From the NCBI RefSeq assembly GCF_019264355.1, contig NZ_JAHVAH010000001.1, forward strand, positions 1,038,001 through 1,102,000: 64,000 nucleotides of DNA, in the 5' to 3' direction. Every line of letters begins with the position of its first letter. Position 1 is the first letter of the stretch. Both the position numbers and the translations under genes were made by a program. This DNA comes from Sphingomicrobium clamense. Its GTDB lineage: Bacteria; Pseudomonadota; Alphaproteobacteria; Sphingomonadales; Sphingomonadaceae. The notes beneath the pieces were generated by a model. That model did no database searches. It was not told the origin of the DNA and was given only the letters and a program-made list of their open reading frames with translations. This document shows, piece by piece, positions 16,884 through 24,730 of this stretch.

Positions 16884-17462
16884 TTAGGCCAGATCGCCGT
16901 CCCCGATATCCTCTTTTTCATTTCGCTCCGTGATGAGCTTGACGGCCTTGCTGGTCTTGCTGGTCGAGATGACGTGATCCACACCCGCGACCGTGACCGC
17001 GATGGTGCCGTCCTCGATCGTGTCGATCAGCCCTTTCGAGCGCAGATACCAGACGTGGAAATCGAACTCCTCCTTCGAACAGCCCAGCATGTCCTGAAGC
17101 ATCCAGGGGCCAAGGCCGGGCTCCTTCGCGCTCTTCCGACGCTGCTTGTAAAGGTTTGAAAGGATCAATTCATGCGCTTGTGCGTCGCCGAGCGCTTCAT
17201 CTTCCTGCAGGCCGCTTGACGAGGCGCCGCCGCCATTAAGCGCTGCATAGGTGCGATCATACTTTGCCCGCCGCTTGGGATCCTTGAGCACCTTGTAGGC
17301 GGCAAGGATCGTCTTGAATTTTTCCGGGTCGGCCGTGTCGGCGTGATCGGGATGATATTTCTTGAGAAAGTGATGGTAGGCCGCCTCAAGGATGCGATCA
17401 TCGCATCCTGGCGTGACATGCAGCAGTTCGTAATAGTCGACGAACTTCTCGTCGTCTTCCAT
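16884..17462 (-). CDS. J-domain protein with C-terminal winged-helix-like region
   Basis: The 192-residue protein has an N-terminal J domain (about residues 8-75) with the HPD tripeptide in [11 protein letters not shown], so it should stimulate an Hsp70 partner. After a Gly/Ser-rich linker, a second region (about 95-180) reads as a small winged helix-turn-helix: [34 protein letters not shown], then [18 protein letters not shown]. No zinc-finger or Gly/Phe region is seen, so it is not a canonical DnaJ. The start at 17462 follows GAGGAGGA. Confidence 0.8.
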   Translation of the reverse strand: MEDDEKFVDYYELLHVTPGCDDRILEAAYHHFLKKYHPDHADTADPEKFKTILAAYKVLKDPKRRAKYDRTYAALNGGGASSSGLQEDEALGDAQAHELILSNLYKQRRKSAKEPGLGPWMLQDMLGCSKEEFDFHVWYLRSKGLIDTIEDGTIAVTVAGVDHVISTSKTSKAVKLITERNEKEDIGDGDLA

Positions 17463-17540
17463 CGCTATCCTCCTCGCGTCGCGCATTTACTTTGCGTTCA
17501 TGCAAAGCGTCAGTGCAAGGCGAAATTGTCACCGTAATGA

Positions 17541-17568
17541 CAAAAGCCCTCCGCGTGCGCGAAGGGCC
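17541..17568 (-). terminator. Terminator downstream of tRNA-Arg
   Basis: Read on the minus strand, GCCCTTCGCG pairs with CGCGGAGGGC (one G-U pair; the real loop probably opens the inner pairs), followed by TTTTGTC. It lies just after the encoded CCA end of the tRNA. Confidence 0.7.
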
Positions 17569-17576
17569 TTTGGGAA

Positions 17577-17653
<77 letters not shown>

Positions 17654-17703
17654 CTGAAGCCGGTTCGAGAGCGCCTAACCCAAGCGCTTGAGTGGAGCAA
17701 GTC

Positions 17704-18330
17704 TTACCAGCGCAGCAGGCGCGAGACGCCCCAGCGGCCGATGGCGGCCCACAGCGCGACGATCCCGACATGCCAGATGGCGAGATGGGCGAGCGCGGTC
17801 CCCGAGCATTCGAGCGTGACTGCGAAGGCGCCGACGCTACCCGCGGCGAGGCCGGTGAGCAGCCCCGCCTTTTCGGGCAGGACCGGCGCGCCACGACGAA
17901 GGAACAGGGTGATGGCGCTTGCTGTGAAGATGCTGCCGATCAGGCCGAATGTCAGGCAACGTGCGCCGAACTCGGCGTTTATGCCCACACCATGGCCAAG
18001 CGCCAGTTCGATCGCACTGACGGCGGGCAGGATCAGGATCGCACCGAACAGCCACAGCGCGCCGGTCTGGTTGGCGCTGCCGACGGCAGGGCGGGCGAGG
18101 CGCGTTGCGGCCCAACCGGCGGCGATCGCGGTGAGGAGGAACAGGCCTGCCGTGACGAGGATCAGCGGGGCGGGGCGTCCTGCGGCAAGATCGGGGCGAA
18201 TGCCGTACAGTGCGACGACACCGATGGTGGTCGCAAGCGCCACGCTGGCCGCGGCGATGCGTCCGCGCGTGAGCGACAGGATCGACGTCGGTTCGAGGTC
18301 GTCGGCGAGGGTGTCGATGAGATTGGTCAT
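17704..18330 (-). CDS. nrsF: NrsF-type anti-sigma factor (DUF1109), regulator of SigF
   Basis: The 208-residue integral membrane protein has about six hydrophobic segments. It carries two cysteines in membrane-associated segments, Cys125 (GARCLTFG) and Cys175 (TLECSGTAL), spaced 50 residues apart. In Caulobacter NrsF two conserved cysteines are needed for stress sensing and release of the sigma factor, and I recall the same spacing. The start at 18330 leaves one base after the sigF stop. A start at 18345 would overlap. It is the last gene of the bufferin operon. Confidence 0.88.
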   Translation of the reverse strand: MTNLIDTLADDLEPTSILSLTRGRIAAASVALATTIGVVALYGIRPDLAAGRPAPLILVTAGLFLLTAIAAGWAATRLARPAVGSANQTGALWLFGAILILPAVSAIELALGHGVGINAEFGARCLTFGLIGSIFTASAITLFLRRGAPVLPEKAGLLTGLAAGSVGAFAVTLECSGTALAHLAIWHVGIVALWAAIGRWGVSRLLRW

Positions 18331-18331
18331 G

Positions 18332-18856
18332 TCAGTCGCTTTCAACGAGCGCGGCGAGTTTCTTGAGGCCGCGATGGATGTTCACTTTGACCGCGGATTC
18401 GGATTGGCCGGTCATTGCGGCGGTTTCCTGAATCGACATCCCCTCGACCTTGGTGAGGGTGATGGCGGTGGCTTGTTTTGTAGGAATGTGGGTGAGCAGG
18501 CGGTCGAGGCTGAGGCGCGCAAGAACCGGCTCTTCGGCGGAAGGGACGGGCAGGTCGGCGTCTTCGGCGGCGTCGGGTGTCCGCTGCAGTTTCCGAAGCG
18601 CGTCGATCCAGCGGAAGCGGGCGATGGCGGCGAGCCAGGGATAGAAGGGCCGCGTGGCGTCGTAGGTCGCGCGCTTGGCGTGGAGCGCCATCAGCGTTTC
18701 CTGGACGAGGTCATCGACCGACTGGGGCGCGATCCGCTTGGCGAAATAGCGCGCCAGCCAGTCCTGCGCACCGGCAAGCGCGACTCGATAGGAGGACTTG
18801 TCGCCCTCCTGCGCCCGCGCCATCAGCCGGCGAATATCGTCATCGGCGAGGATCAT
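18332..18856 (-). CDS. sigF: ECF RNA polymerase sigma factor, SigF type
   Basis: The 174-residue sigma factor has region 2 (about 20-90, with [19 protein letters not shown] and [19 protein letters not shown]) and region 4 (about 115-170, [19 protein letters not shown], a helix-turn-helix). There is no anti-sigma-like extension. It sits between doxX and nrsF in the same order as the Caulobacter sigF locus. Its start overlaps the doxX stop as ATGA. Because a SigF-type promoter heads the operon, it probably activates its own transcription once released by NrsF. Confidence 0.92.
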   Translation of the reverse strand: MILADDDIRRLMARAQEGDKSSYRVALAGAQDWLARYFAKRIAPQSVDDLVQETLMALHAKRATYDATRPFYPWLAAIARFRWIDALRKLQRTPDAAEDADLPVPSAEEPVLARLSLDRLLTHIPTKQATAITLTKVEGMSIQETAAMTGQSESAVKVNIHRGLKKLAALVESD

Positions 18857-19305
18857 CTGTCGGCCAGTCTACCTGAAATGGCATGATCGAACGAGACCCG
18901 CCCGGGGCCTTGTGTCAGGATGACGAGGCCGAGGGCGATCCAGCTCATGTGCGGGCTCCACCATGCGTCGGGATAGACGAACAGCTGGATGACCAGCGTC
19001 ATGGCGATGAGGCCGGCCGCAGCAAAGCGGCTGGCGAGCCCGAAGACGAGCAATAGCGGAAGCACGTGCTCGGCGGCTGTCGCAGCATAAGCGGAAAATT
19101 CCGGCGGCAGCGGCACGCCCGAATATTCATTCTCGAACAGGAAGAAGGTCGTTTCCGAAATGTCGAACCACGTGCCCTCTTCGATCTTGGTGCGCCCCGA
19201 TCGCCAGAAAATGGCGGCCAGCGCGATGCGCACGAACAGGAGCACGATGTCGCGGATCAGCGGCCGCGCTGCGAATTCGGTCAGTCGGTCATACAGTCGG
19301 GTCAC
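18853..19305 (-). CDS. DoxX-family membrane protein of the bufferin operon
   Basis: The 150-residue protein starts at a GTG that overlaps the bufC stop as GTGA. Four membrane segments are visible: [48 protein letters not shown] and [12 protein letters not shown]. The [10 protein letters not shown] motif after the first helix is typical of DoxX/DoxD proteins. DoxX genes regularly accompany DUF692-containing operons. The molecular role is unknown; quinone-linked redox or membrane stress functions have been proposed for the family. Confidence 0.9.
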   Translation of the reverse strand: MTRLYDRLTEFAARPLIRDIVLLFVRIALAAIFWRSGRTKIEEGTWFDISETTFFLFENEYSGVPLPPEFSAYAATAAEHVLPLLLVFGLASRFAAAGLIAMTLVIQLFVYPDAWWSPHMSWIALGLVILTQGPGRVSFDHAISGRLADR

Positions 19306-19997
19306 AGGACAAGCTCCAGCAGGGGGCGTAGCGCTCCGCTGCGCACGAGATGGGTGGCCGCCTCCGCATTGCGGGCGAGGAGGCGACCAAAAGCGATCGG
19401 CGTGGCGGCAAGCTCGAGGAGGTGGGCCTCGGCGCTGTCCGCCAGGTTGACGAGGACATCGGCCTCGGGCCGCGTGATCAGGACGTGCGTGCCCTTGCCC
19501 GAAAGGTCGGGGAAAAGCTGTTCGCCAGGCTGTTCGAGCGCGACGATGCGCGTGGTGGGATGGATCAGCACCTTGGCCTCGACAAGCTTTTCCGGGCTGA
19601 CGCCCTTCAGTCGCTCGAGCAGCATGGCGGGCGCGTCGGCCGCGCCATGACTTTCGAGCCAGGCCCATTCGATACCGGCAAGATCGCGCGCCGCCGCCTC
19701 ATCGAGCGTTTCGGGAAAACCATCGCCGATCAGGCGCAGCGCGTGCGAGCGCGGGTGGGGGCCTTCGAGAAAGCGGGTCGCTGCCGCGTGGAAGGCTTCG
19801 TCGCCAAGATGCTGGCGGGTGAGCGGGTAGGTATCCTCGAGCGCGACATGACGCGCGTGGCTGATCGTGTTGGCATAGGCCTTGAGCGCGCGAAATTGCG
19901 ACGGGCGCGAACCTGCCAGCAGCGTGTCGGGCAGGAATGCGGGGCCGCCACGGATCGCGGCCGCCATCTGTTGCTGGAGGTCAGGCGACATATGCAA
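19302..19997 (-). CDS. bufC: Bufferin maturation partner BufC (DUF2063)
   Basis: The 231-residue protein has an N-terminal DUF2063 domain (about 5-95, with YANTISHARHVALEDTYPLTRQHLGDEAF) that serves as precursor-recognition partner for the DUF692 enzyme in bufferin-type RiPP biosynthesis, plus a C-terminal extension. The start is 19997 or 19991 (ATGCATATG). Either way it overlaps the end of bufB by 11-17 bases, so synthesis is coupled. Confidence 0.88.
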   Translation of the reverse strand: MHMSPDLQQQMAAAIRGGPAFLPDTLLAGSRPSQFRALKAYANTISHARHVALEDTYPLTRQHLGDEAFHAAATRFLEGPHPRSHALRLIGDGFPETLDEAAARDLAGIEWAWLESHGAADAPAMLLERLKGVSPEKLVEAKVLIHPTTRIVALEQPGEQLFPDLSGKGTHVLITRPEADVLVNLADSAEAHLLELAATPIAFGRLLARNAEAATHLVRSGALRPLLELVL

Positions 19998-20847
19998 GCC
20001 TCCGCGTCAGCATGGCGTCGGCGCGCTCGGCCTCGCCGAGCAGTTCGTCGAAGTCCGGAATGTCGTTGTCGCGTTCGAGCAAGACGGGGCGCGGGCCGAT
20101 GCGATCGAGCAGTCGATCAAGCAAGGTCCAGCATTCCTCGCTGACCGGCGATCCGTGATCGTCGACCGCGAGCATCTCGCCATTGCCATGATCCTCGACG
20201 CTGTGGCCGGCAATGTGGATCTCGCCAATGAGGCTCCCGTCGAGCGCGCCGACATAGTCGTTGGGGTCGATCCCGAGATTGGTGCGCGACACGAGGAGAT
20301 TGTTGACGTCCATGAGGAGGCCGCAGCCGGTGCGCCGCGCGAGTGCGTGAAGGAAGTCGACCTCGCCATAGGTGTCGCCCTGGAAGGCGGTCATGCGGCT
20401 GGGATTTTCGACCAGCATGGGTCGTCCGAGCTTTTCCTGCACCAGATCGACCTGATCGGCGAAATGATCGAGCGTTTGGTCGGTCATCGGGAAGGGGAGG
20501 AGGTCGGGAAATTGTTCGCCACCCAGGCTCGACCAGCTCAGATGATCGGAGACCAGAGCGGGCTGGTACCGGTCACAGAGGGAAACGAGCTGGTCGAGTT
20601 CGGCGCGGTTGACGCCGCCCGGGTCGCCCATGGACAGGCCGACCGAATGGAAGCTGACCGGCAACGCGTCGCGTATCTGCGCCAGCCAGCGATGCATCGG
20701 CCCGCCGTCCATGAAGTAATTTTGCGGGTGGACTTCCACCCAGGTAGGAGCGGCGCCCCGCGCCGCGCAGTCCATGACAGCCTCAAAGAATGCGGGCTTG
20801 AGGCCTAGACCTGCGCGCTTTGGGGGCAGTGGCGGGACGCCGTCCAT
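19981..20847 (-). CDS. bufB: MNIO-family peptide-modifying enzyme BufB (DUF692)
   Basis: The 288-residue TIM-barrel enzyme is of the multinuclear non-heme iron oxidative (MNIO) family. Metal-ligand segments are visible in order: EVHPQNYFMDGG, SVGLSMGDPGG, LVSDHLSWSSLGG, LVENPSRM, DVNNLLVS, EIHIAGHS and VDDHGSPV. In Caulobacter the homologue converts core cysteines of bufferins to 5-thiooxazoles, which chelate copper. The start at 20847 lies 4 bases after the second bufA stop. Longer in-frame starts run back into bufA and are rejected. Confidence 0.93.
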   Translation of the reverse strand: MDGVPPLPPKRAGLGLKPAFFEAVMDCAARGAAPTWVEVHPQNYFMDGGPMHRWLAQIRDALPVSFHSVGLSMGDPGGVNRAELDQLVSLCDRYQPALVSDHLSWSSLGGEQFPDLLPFPMTDQTLDHFADQVDLVQEKLGRPMLVENPSRMTAFQGDTYGEVDFLHALARRTGCGLLMDVNNLLVSRTNLGIDPNDYVGALDGSLIGEIHIAGHSVEDHGNGEMLAVDDHGSPVSEECWTLLDRLLDRIGPRPVLLERDNDIPDFDELLGEAERADAMLTRRLAYVA

Positions 20848-20851
20848 CTCG

Positions 20852-21142
20852 TCAGCCCTTCTTCTTGGCAACGGGCTTGGCATTGCCCTCGCGAGGCTTG
20901 AGCGACCCGCCCATCTCTTCGCAGGTGCCGGCCTCGACATATTTCCAGGCGTTGCCCTGGTAATCGACCTTGGAGGTGCCGGCACAGCTGGTGCCGGGGC
21001 CTGCCGCGCAATCATTCTTGCCGGCCTTGGCCACGCCGTAGCATTTTTCCTTGCCGGCGATGCTGGCGTCGGCGGGGGCGGCGGCGATGCCGGCCAGCGC
21101 GACCAATGCGGTCGCGGCCGAGAGAGTGGTGATGCTATTCAT
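20852..21142 (-). CDS. bufA2: Bufferin precursor (DUF2282), secreted form
   Basis: The 96-residue precursor has a classical signal peptide ([18 protein letters not shown], cleavage near APADA) and a core with four cysteines at 34, 45, 53 and 74 in EKCYG, GKNDC, TSCAGTS and GTCEEMGG. A Lys-rich tail (KPVAKKKG) follows. The predicted mature peptide is exported to the periplasm after its cysteines are modified. It is a near copy of the upstream bufA but with a cleavable signal instead of a lipobox. Confidence 0.92.
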   Translation of the reverse strand: MNSITTLSAATALVALAGIAAAPADASIAGKEKCYGVAKAGKNDCAAGPGTSCAGTSKVDYQGNAWKYVEAGTCEEMGGSLKPREGNAKPVAKKKG

Positions 21143-21156
21143 CGAACGATCTCCGC

Positions 21157-21504
21157 CTAGGCTTGGTCGGCCGGGCTGCCGACGCCGTCAAAGGCCTCGA
21201 GCTTGCCGCCCATGTCTTCGCATTCGCCCGTCGGGACATATTTCCAGGCATTGCCCTGGTAATCGACGGTCGAGGTGCCCGCGCAGCTGGTGCCGGGACC
21301 GGCGGCGCAATCATTCTTGCCCGCGAGGCTGACGCCGTAGCATTTTTCCATTTCGCCATCGGCGGCGGCTTCGGCGAGTTCGGCGTCGACCGGTTCACCG
21401 GCCATGGCGGTATCTTCCGCAGCCGTTTCGGTCGTGCCGCTGTCGCTACAGGCGGCGAGCGCGAGCAGCGCCGTCGCGGCACCAAGCGTGGATACTGTCT
21501 TCAT
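21157..21504 (-). CDS. bufA1: Bufferin precursor (DUF2282), predicted lipoprotein form
   Basis: The 115-residue precursor has four core cysteines at 55, 66, 74 and 95, with the same spacing as its neighbour (11, 8 and 21 residues). Its N-terminus ends in a lipobox, LLALAAC (Cys19) followed by Ser, the arrangement for an outer-membrane-sorted lipoprotein. An acidic linker of about 33 residues rich in Ala, Glu and Asp separates the lipid anchor from the core. It is the first gene of the operon, 54 bp downstream of the SigF-type -10. The lipobox is the unusual feature: typical bufferins have a cleavable signal peptide. Confidence 0.9.
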   Translation of the reverse strand: MKTVSTLGAATALLALAACSDSGTTETAAEDTAMAGEPVDAELAEAAADGEMEKCYGVSLAGKNDCAAGPGTSCAGTSTVDYQGNAWKYVPTGECEDMGGKLEAFDGVGSPADQA

Positions 21505-21557
21505 GATGTTCTCCCTATTTACGTCGTGGGGAGCATCGGCCCGCCACTGCCCACTGG

Positions 21558-21583
21558 TTCGGGAGAGGGTGGTAGAAGGTTAC
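21558..21583 (-). promoter_or_regulatory. SigF-type ECF promoter (GTAACC-N16-CGAA)
   Basis: On the minus strand GTAACC (21583-21578) is followed by exactly 16 bases and CGAA (21561-21558). This is, as I recall it, the motif of Caulobacter SigF promoters. The TAA of the -35 is also the stop codon of the upstream amidohydrolase. Transcription should start near 21550, about 45 bases before the first bufA start. No other full match was found in the window. Confidence 0.85.
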
Positions 21584-22962
21584 TGGCCCTTGGAATTTTC
21601 TTTATCGAGCGCGGCGGCAAGCGCCGCGTCGAGTTCGGCCTTGGGCTTGTAGGTCCCGGAATGGACGACGCCCGCGATCGAGCGGACGTTCGAGATTTCG
21701 GCGAGCGGATCGTGGTCGAGGAGGACCAGGTCGGCAATACAGCCGGCGGCGATGCAGCCGAGGCCCTCAATCTCGAACACGCGCGCAGGCTCCGTCGTCG
21801 CGGAGGCGAGGGCCTCTCGCGGCGTCATCCCGAATTCGGTCAGATACTCGAGTTCGCGTATCAAGGAGGCACCCGGAGCAATGAAGGGATTGCCGACGTC
21901 CGTCCCCGCAAGGACGGTGACTCCGGCGTCTCGAAAGTAGTCGATGTTGCGTCCATAATACTGGAGTTCGGAAGCGCTCAATTCGCTCACGGCGCGTCCC
22001 AACGGACTGGCGGCCATTTCCATCCAACGCTCGTATAGAGGGCGGGGAAGCGAGTTCTCCTGACCTTGTGTGGCCATTGCGGTTAGTGCCATCCGGGACG
22101 CCGTATTGACGATGGTGGGGACTGAAACCGTTCCGTGCTCAGCCATCAATTCCGCGACGGCTGCGCAGCGTTCCTCGTTCCGGCTCGCATTGTCGGCGCG
22201 GCTCATGATCGCGAATTCGATGGGTCCGGAGGGGCCATCGACTTCAGGTCGCTCCGCGGCGGCGACCAGCGCATCCGCTTTATCCCAATCGCTGCAGCCA
22301 TGAGACATTTCGATGCCATGCTCGATCGTGCGCTGGCCCAGTTTCACCGCTTCTTGCGTCTTGATGTCTCCAGGCAGATGTCCGTCGACCGGGAGCCCTC
22401 GCTCGTCGGCATATGCGATCAGTGCGCGATACTGTTCGGCCCGCATGCTATGATAGACCTTGATGAGATCCATGCCATTTTCGATGTGGGCATCGACCGC
22501 CGCGCGCGCATCCTCGGCGTCGAGCACCTTGATCATGCCGCCCCACTCAGACTCTTCGCCGCCAACGATGAAGCCGTTGGCGATTATGCGGGGTGCCTCG
22601 CCGCGCTCGCCCTGCGCCTTGATGTCGCGGATCAGCGCGTAGCCCTCGGCCTCGCTGGTGTGCAGGTTGCGGACGCTCGTGATGCCATAAGCGAGGAAGG
22701 CAGGCGCGTGCCAGCTCCAGTTGGTGACCGAGTGAACGTGCGTGTCCCACAGGCCGGGAATGAGATAGCGTCCGCCGGCCTCGACGATGGTCGTTTCGCC
22801 ATCGGTGTCCGAGGCCGTGTCGCCGACCGACACGATCTTGCCGGCGTCGATTGCGACATGGCCCATGACGTGGGTGCCGCTGTCGACGTCGACGATACGC
22901 GCGTTGCGGATGACGAGGTCTGGCGCGGTGCCCGCCAGTGCAAGTGTGACGAGTCCGATCAT
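21580..22962 (-). CDS. Amidohydrolase-family metal-dependent hydrolase
   Basis: The 460-residue TIM-barrel hydrolase has the N-terminal metal motif DTHVHS (about residue 72), then VDGHLPGD, IEHGIEM and the late aspartate in VLAGTDVGN. The N-terminus MIGLVTLALAGTAPDLVIRNA may be a short signal peptide. The start at 22962 follows GGGGAA. It resembles imidazolonepropionase/prolidase-like members, but the substrate is unknown. It precedes the bufferin operon on the same strand, and its stop codon lies within the SigF -35 element. Confidence 0.85.
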   Translation of the reverse strand: MIGLVTLALAGTAPDLVIRNARIVDVDSGTHVMGHVAIDAGKIVSVGDTASDTDGETTIVEAGGRYLIPGLWDTHVHSVTNWSWHAPAFLAYGITSVRNLHTSEAEGYALIRDIKAQGERGEAPRIIANGFIVGGEESEWGGMIKVLDAEDARAAVDAHIENGMDLIKVYHSMRAEQYRALIAYADERGLPVDGHLPGDIKTQEAVKLGQRTIEHGIEMSHGCSDWDKADALVAAAERPEVDGPSGPIEFAIMSRADNASRNEERCAAVAELMAEHGTVSVPTIVNTASRMALTAMATQGQENSLPRPLYERWMEMAASPLGRAVSELSASELQYYGRNIDYFRDAGVTVLAGTDVGNPFIAPGASLIRELEYLTEFGMTPREALASATTEPARVFEIEGLGCIAAGCIADLVLLDHDPLAEISNVRSIAGVVHSGTYKPKAELDAALAAALDKENSKGQ

Positions 22963-23003
22963 CTGGATTCCCCTGCTGTCACCACCACCATAATGCTGCA
23001 CCC

Positions 23004-23040
23004 ATGTTGCGCAACATAAGTCAATGTTGCGGTGCGGCAT
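23004..23040. promoter_or_regulatory. Candidate operator pair between amidohydrolase and phaR
   Basis: A perfect 14-bp palindrome ATGTTGCGCAACAT (23004-23017) is followed by a second imperfect copy, ATGTTGC-GGT-GCGGCAT (23024-23040). A related ATGCTGCA lies just upstream at 22993. The sites lie 46-82 bp before the phaR start in a divergent intergenic region, fitting autoregulation by PhaR or control of the amidohydrolase. The binding protein is not known. Confidence 0.4.
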
Positions 23041-23085
23041 GGGCGGGTGCTAACGATGGACAACCGCGTTTTGAGGGAGCCCTCC

Positions 23086-23625
23086 ATGGGTAAGGACAAG
23101 GGCGACAAGGTCGTCATCAAGAAATACGCCAATCGCCGTCTCTATGACACCGAACGGTCGGCTTACATCACGCTCGACACGCTCGCCGGGATGATCCGCG
23201 AGGGGCGCGATGTCGAGGTCTTGGATGCCAAGTCGGGCGACGACATTACCCACCAGGTGCTGACCCAGATCATCGTCGAGGAAGAGGCCGGCGGGGCGGG
23301 CATGCTGCCCGTATCTTTCCTGCGCCAGATCATCTCCATGTACGGTGGCAACATGCAGGGCGCGGTGCCCAACTATCTCGAAGCCGCGATGGACGCGTTC
23401 AAGAAGCAGCAGGCGGCGATGAGCGGGGCGATGGGCGCGGGTGCGTTCGACCCCAACGCCTTCACCGAAATGGCCAAGAAGAACATGCAAATGTTCCAGT
23501 CGGCAGCCTCCGCCTTCTCGGGCGGCAGCGGCGCGTCGAAAGCGGCCAAGGCGAGCGAGGGCGATGACGTCGAAGCGCTCAAGGCCGAGTTGGCGGCGCT
23601 CAAGGCAAAGGTCGACAAGCTTTGA
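23086..23625 (+). CDS. phaR: Polyhydroxyalkanoate synthesis repressor PhaR
   Basis: The 179-residue regulator has an N-terminal DNA-binding domain (VVIKKYANRRLYDTERSAYITLDTLAGMIREG), the hallmark of the PhaR/PHB-accumulation regulator family, followed by a granule-associated region with DITHQVLTQIIVEEE and a C-terminal coiled coil (DDVEALKAELAALKAKVDKL). PhaR senses polyhydroxybutyrate granules and represses phasin genes. Upstream in-frame starts lack support; 23086 is preceded by GAGGGAG. No pha biosynthetic genes are in the window. Confidence 0.93.
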   Translation: MGKDKGDKVVIKKYANRRLYDTERSAYITLDTLAGMIREGRDVEVLDAKSGDDITHQVLTQIIVEEEAGGAGMLPVSFLRQIISMYGGNMQGAVPNYLEAAMDAFKKQQAAMSGAMGAGAFDPNAFTEMAKKNMQMFQSAASAFSGGSGASKAAKASEGDDVEALKAELAALKAKVDKL

Positions 23626-24032
23626 TCCTCGCCGCGCTGTCATTGCTGGTGCAGCAGGTGCCGATGCTGGAGACGGCGAGCGGCGTGCCGACCGCCAACG
23701 GCCAGTGGCGGATCGTCGAGCAGGGGAGTGTCGTCTCGGCGCGCTTCGGCAACCTGGTCGACCTGTCCTGCTATCGTTCGAACAAGGTGCTGCGGCTGGC
23801 GGTGAGCGATCCTGCGCAGCCGCTTGCGCCGCTGCCGACGCGGCTGCTCGTCTCGACCACCTATGGCGACCGCTGGGTCGAGCATCCCGCGCCGCTCCAT
23901 GTGCGCGACCCGCTGGGTGACTGGATGGCCTATTCGCGCGGACGCATCCTGCTCATGCCCGAGGGCGCGGCGCCGGTGATCGTCCCCAACCATGCCGAGG
24001 TCGCGCGCGTGATCGAGGCCTGCCGAAGCTGA
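23622..24032 (+). CDS. Small secreted protein of unknown function
   Basis: The 136-residue protein begins at a TTG that overlaps the phaR stop as TTGA. The N-terminus ILAALSLLVQQVPMLETASG looks like a short signal peptide. The rest is beta-rich with one central cysteine (DLSCYRSNK) and no recognised domain. The next in-frame ATG (23664) would remove the signal. It is probably co-transcribed with phaR. Confidence 0.65.
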   Translation: MILAALSLLVQQVPMLETASGVPTANGQWRIVEQGSVVSARFGNLVDLSCYRSNKVLRLAVSDPAQPLAPLPTRLLVSTTYGDRWVEHPAPLHVRDPLGDWMAYSRGRILLMPEGAAPVIVPNHAEVARVIEACRS

Positions 24033-24100
24033 ATTTCGGGAACATTTCGCCAGCGTATTGGTCCTATCCTGACAGGAGTAATCGAACAGGGAGCCGGGTG

Positions 24101-24691
24101 ATGGCGAAGGCGAAGAAAACCACGACGCGCAAAAGCACTGCCAAGAAAACGACCGCCAGCAAGGCGGCGGACAATCTGATGGGCTCGCGGGTCAGCAAGG
24201 AAATGCTTGCGGCCGGGCTCGCGGCGGCAGCGGCAATGATTGCGGCCAGCCCCAAGGCGCGCGCCAAGGTCAAGAAAGCTAGCAGCGATGCTGCCGACCA
24301 GATGAGCAAGGCGACGCAGGCGGCCGCGGAAAATGCGGCGACGCTGGGCGGTGCGATTGCCGAGGCGGTGGCCGATGCGGCGCAGCGCTTCATGTCGGGC
24401 GACTGGCTCGACGAGGACGATGCGCCTGCCAAGAAGAAACCGGCAGCGAAGAAGAAGCCCGCCGCGAAGAAGGCTGCGCCCAAGAAGAAGGCGGCGACCA
24501 AGAAGGCGCCTGCCAAGAAGAAGGTCGCGACCAAGAAGGCGGCGACGACTGCGAAGAAGGTCGCGGTTGCGAAGGCGACCGCCAAGACGGCGCGCGCGAC
24601 GGCGAAGAAGCCCGCTGCCAAGAAGCCCGTTGCGAAAAAGGCTGCGCCGAAGAAGAGCACGGCCCGCAAAACGCCGCCCAAGAAGAGCTGA
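24101..24691 (+). CDS. Histone H1-like Lys/Ala/Pro-rich protein
   Basis: The 196-residue protein has a globular-looking Ala-rich segment (about 20-110, VSKEMLAAGLAAAAAMIAAS and GGAIAEAVADAAQRFMSG) between two very basic regions. The C-terminal 80 residues are built of degenerate KPAAKK, PAKKK and KKAAPKK units, as in eukaryotic H1 tails and bacterial H1-like or AlgP-like proteins. Nucleic-acid binding is likely; nucleoid compaction is inference. The ATG at 24101 is preferred over an adjacent GTG (24098). The gene is followed closely by glmU. Confidence 0.8.
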   Translation: MAKAKKTTTRKSTAKKTTASKAADNLMGSRVSKEMLAAGLAAAAAMIAASPKARAKVKKASSDAADQMSKATQAAAENAATLGGAIAEAVADAAQRFMSGDWLDEDDAPAKKKPAAKKKPAAKKAAPKKKAATKKAPAKKKVATKKAATTAKKVAVAKATAKTARATAKKPAAKKPVAKKAAPKKSTARKTPPKKS

Positions 24692-24730
24692 ACGCTTGAC
24701 ATGCGTTAGGTGTCGGGAGACAGCGCGCGC

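Noticed and set aside
24040-24065. Possible EcfG (general stress) promoter GGAAC before the H1-like gene
   Set aside because: The expected GTT at the proper -10 distance is not present.
24430-24690. Possible tandem repeat or CRISPR-like array in the H1-like gene
   Set aside because: The DNA repeats are irregular Lys/Ala/Pro codon units without constant spacers; they are explained by the protein repeats.
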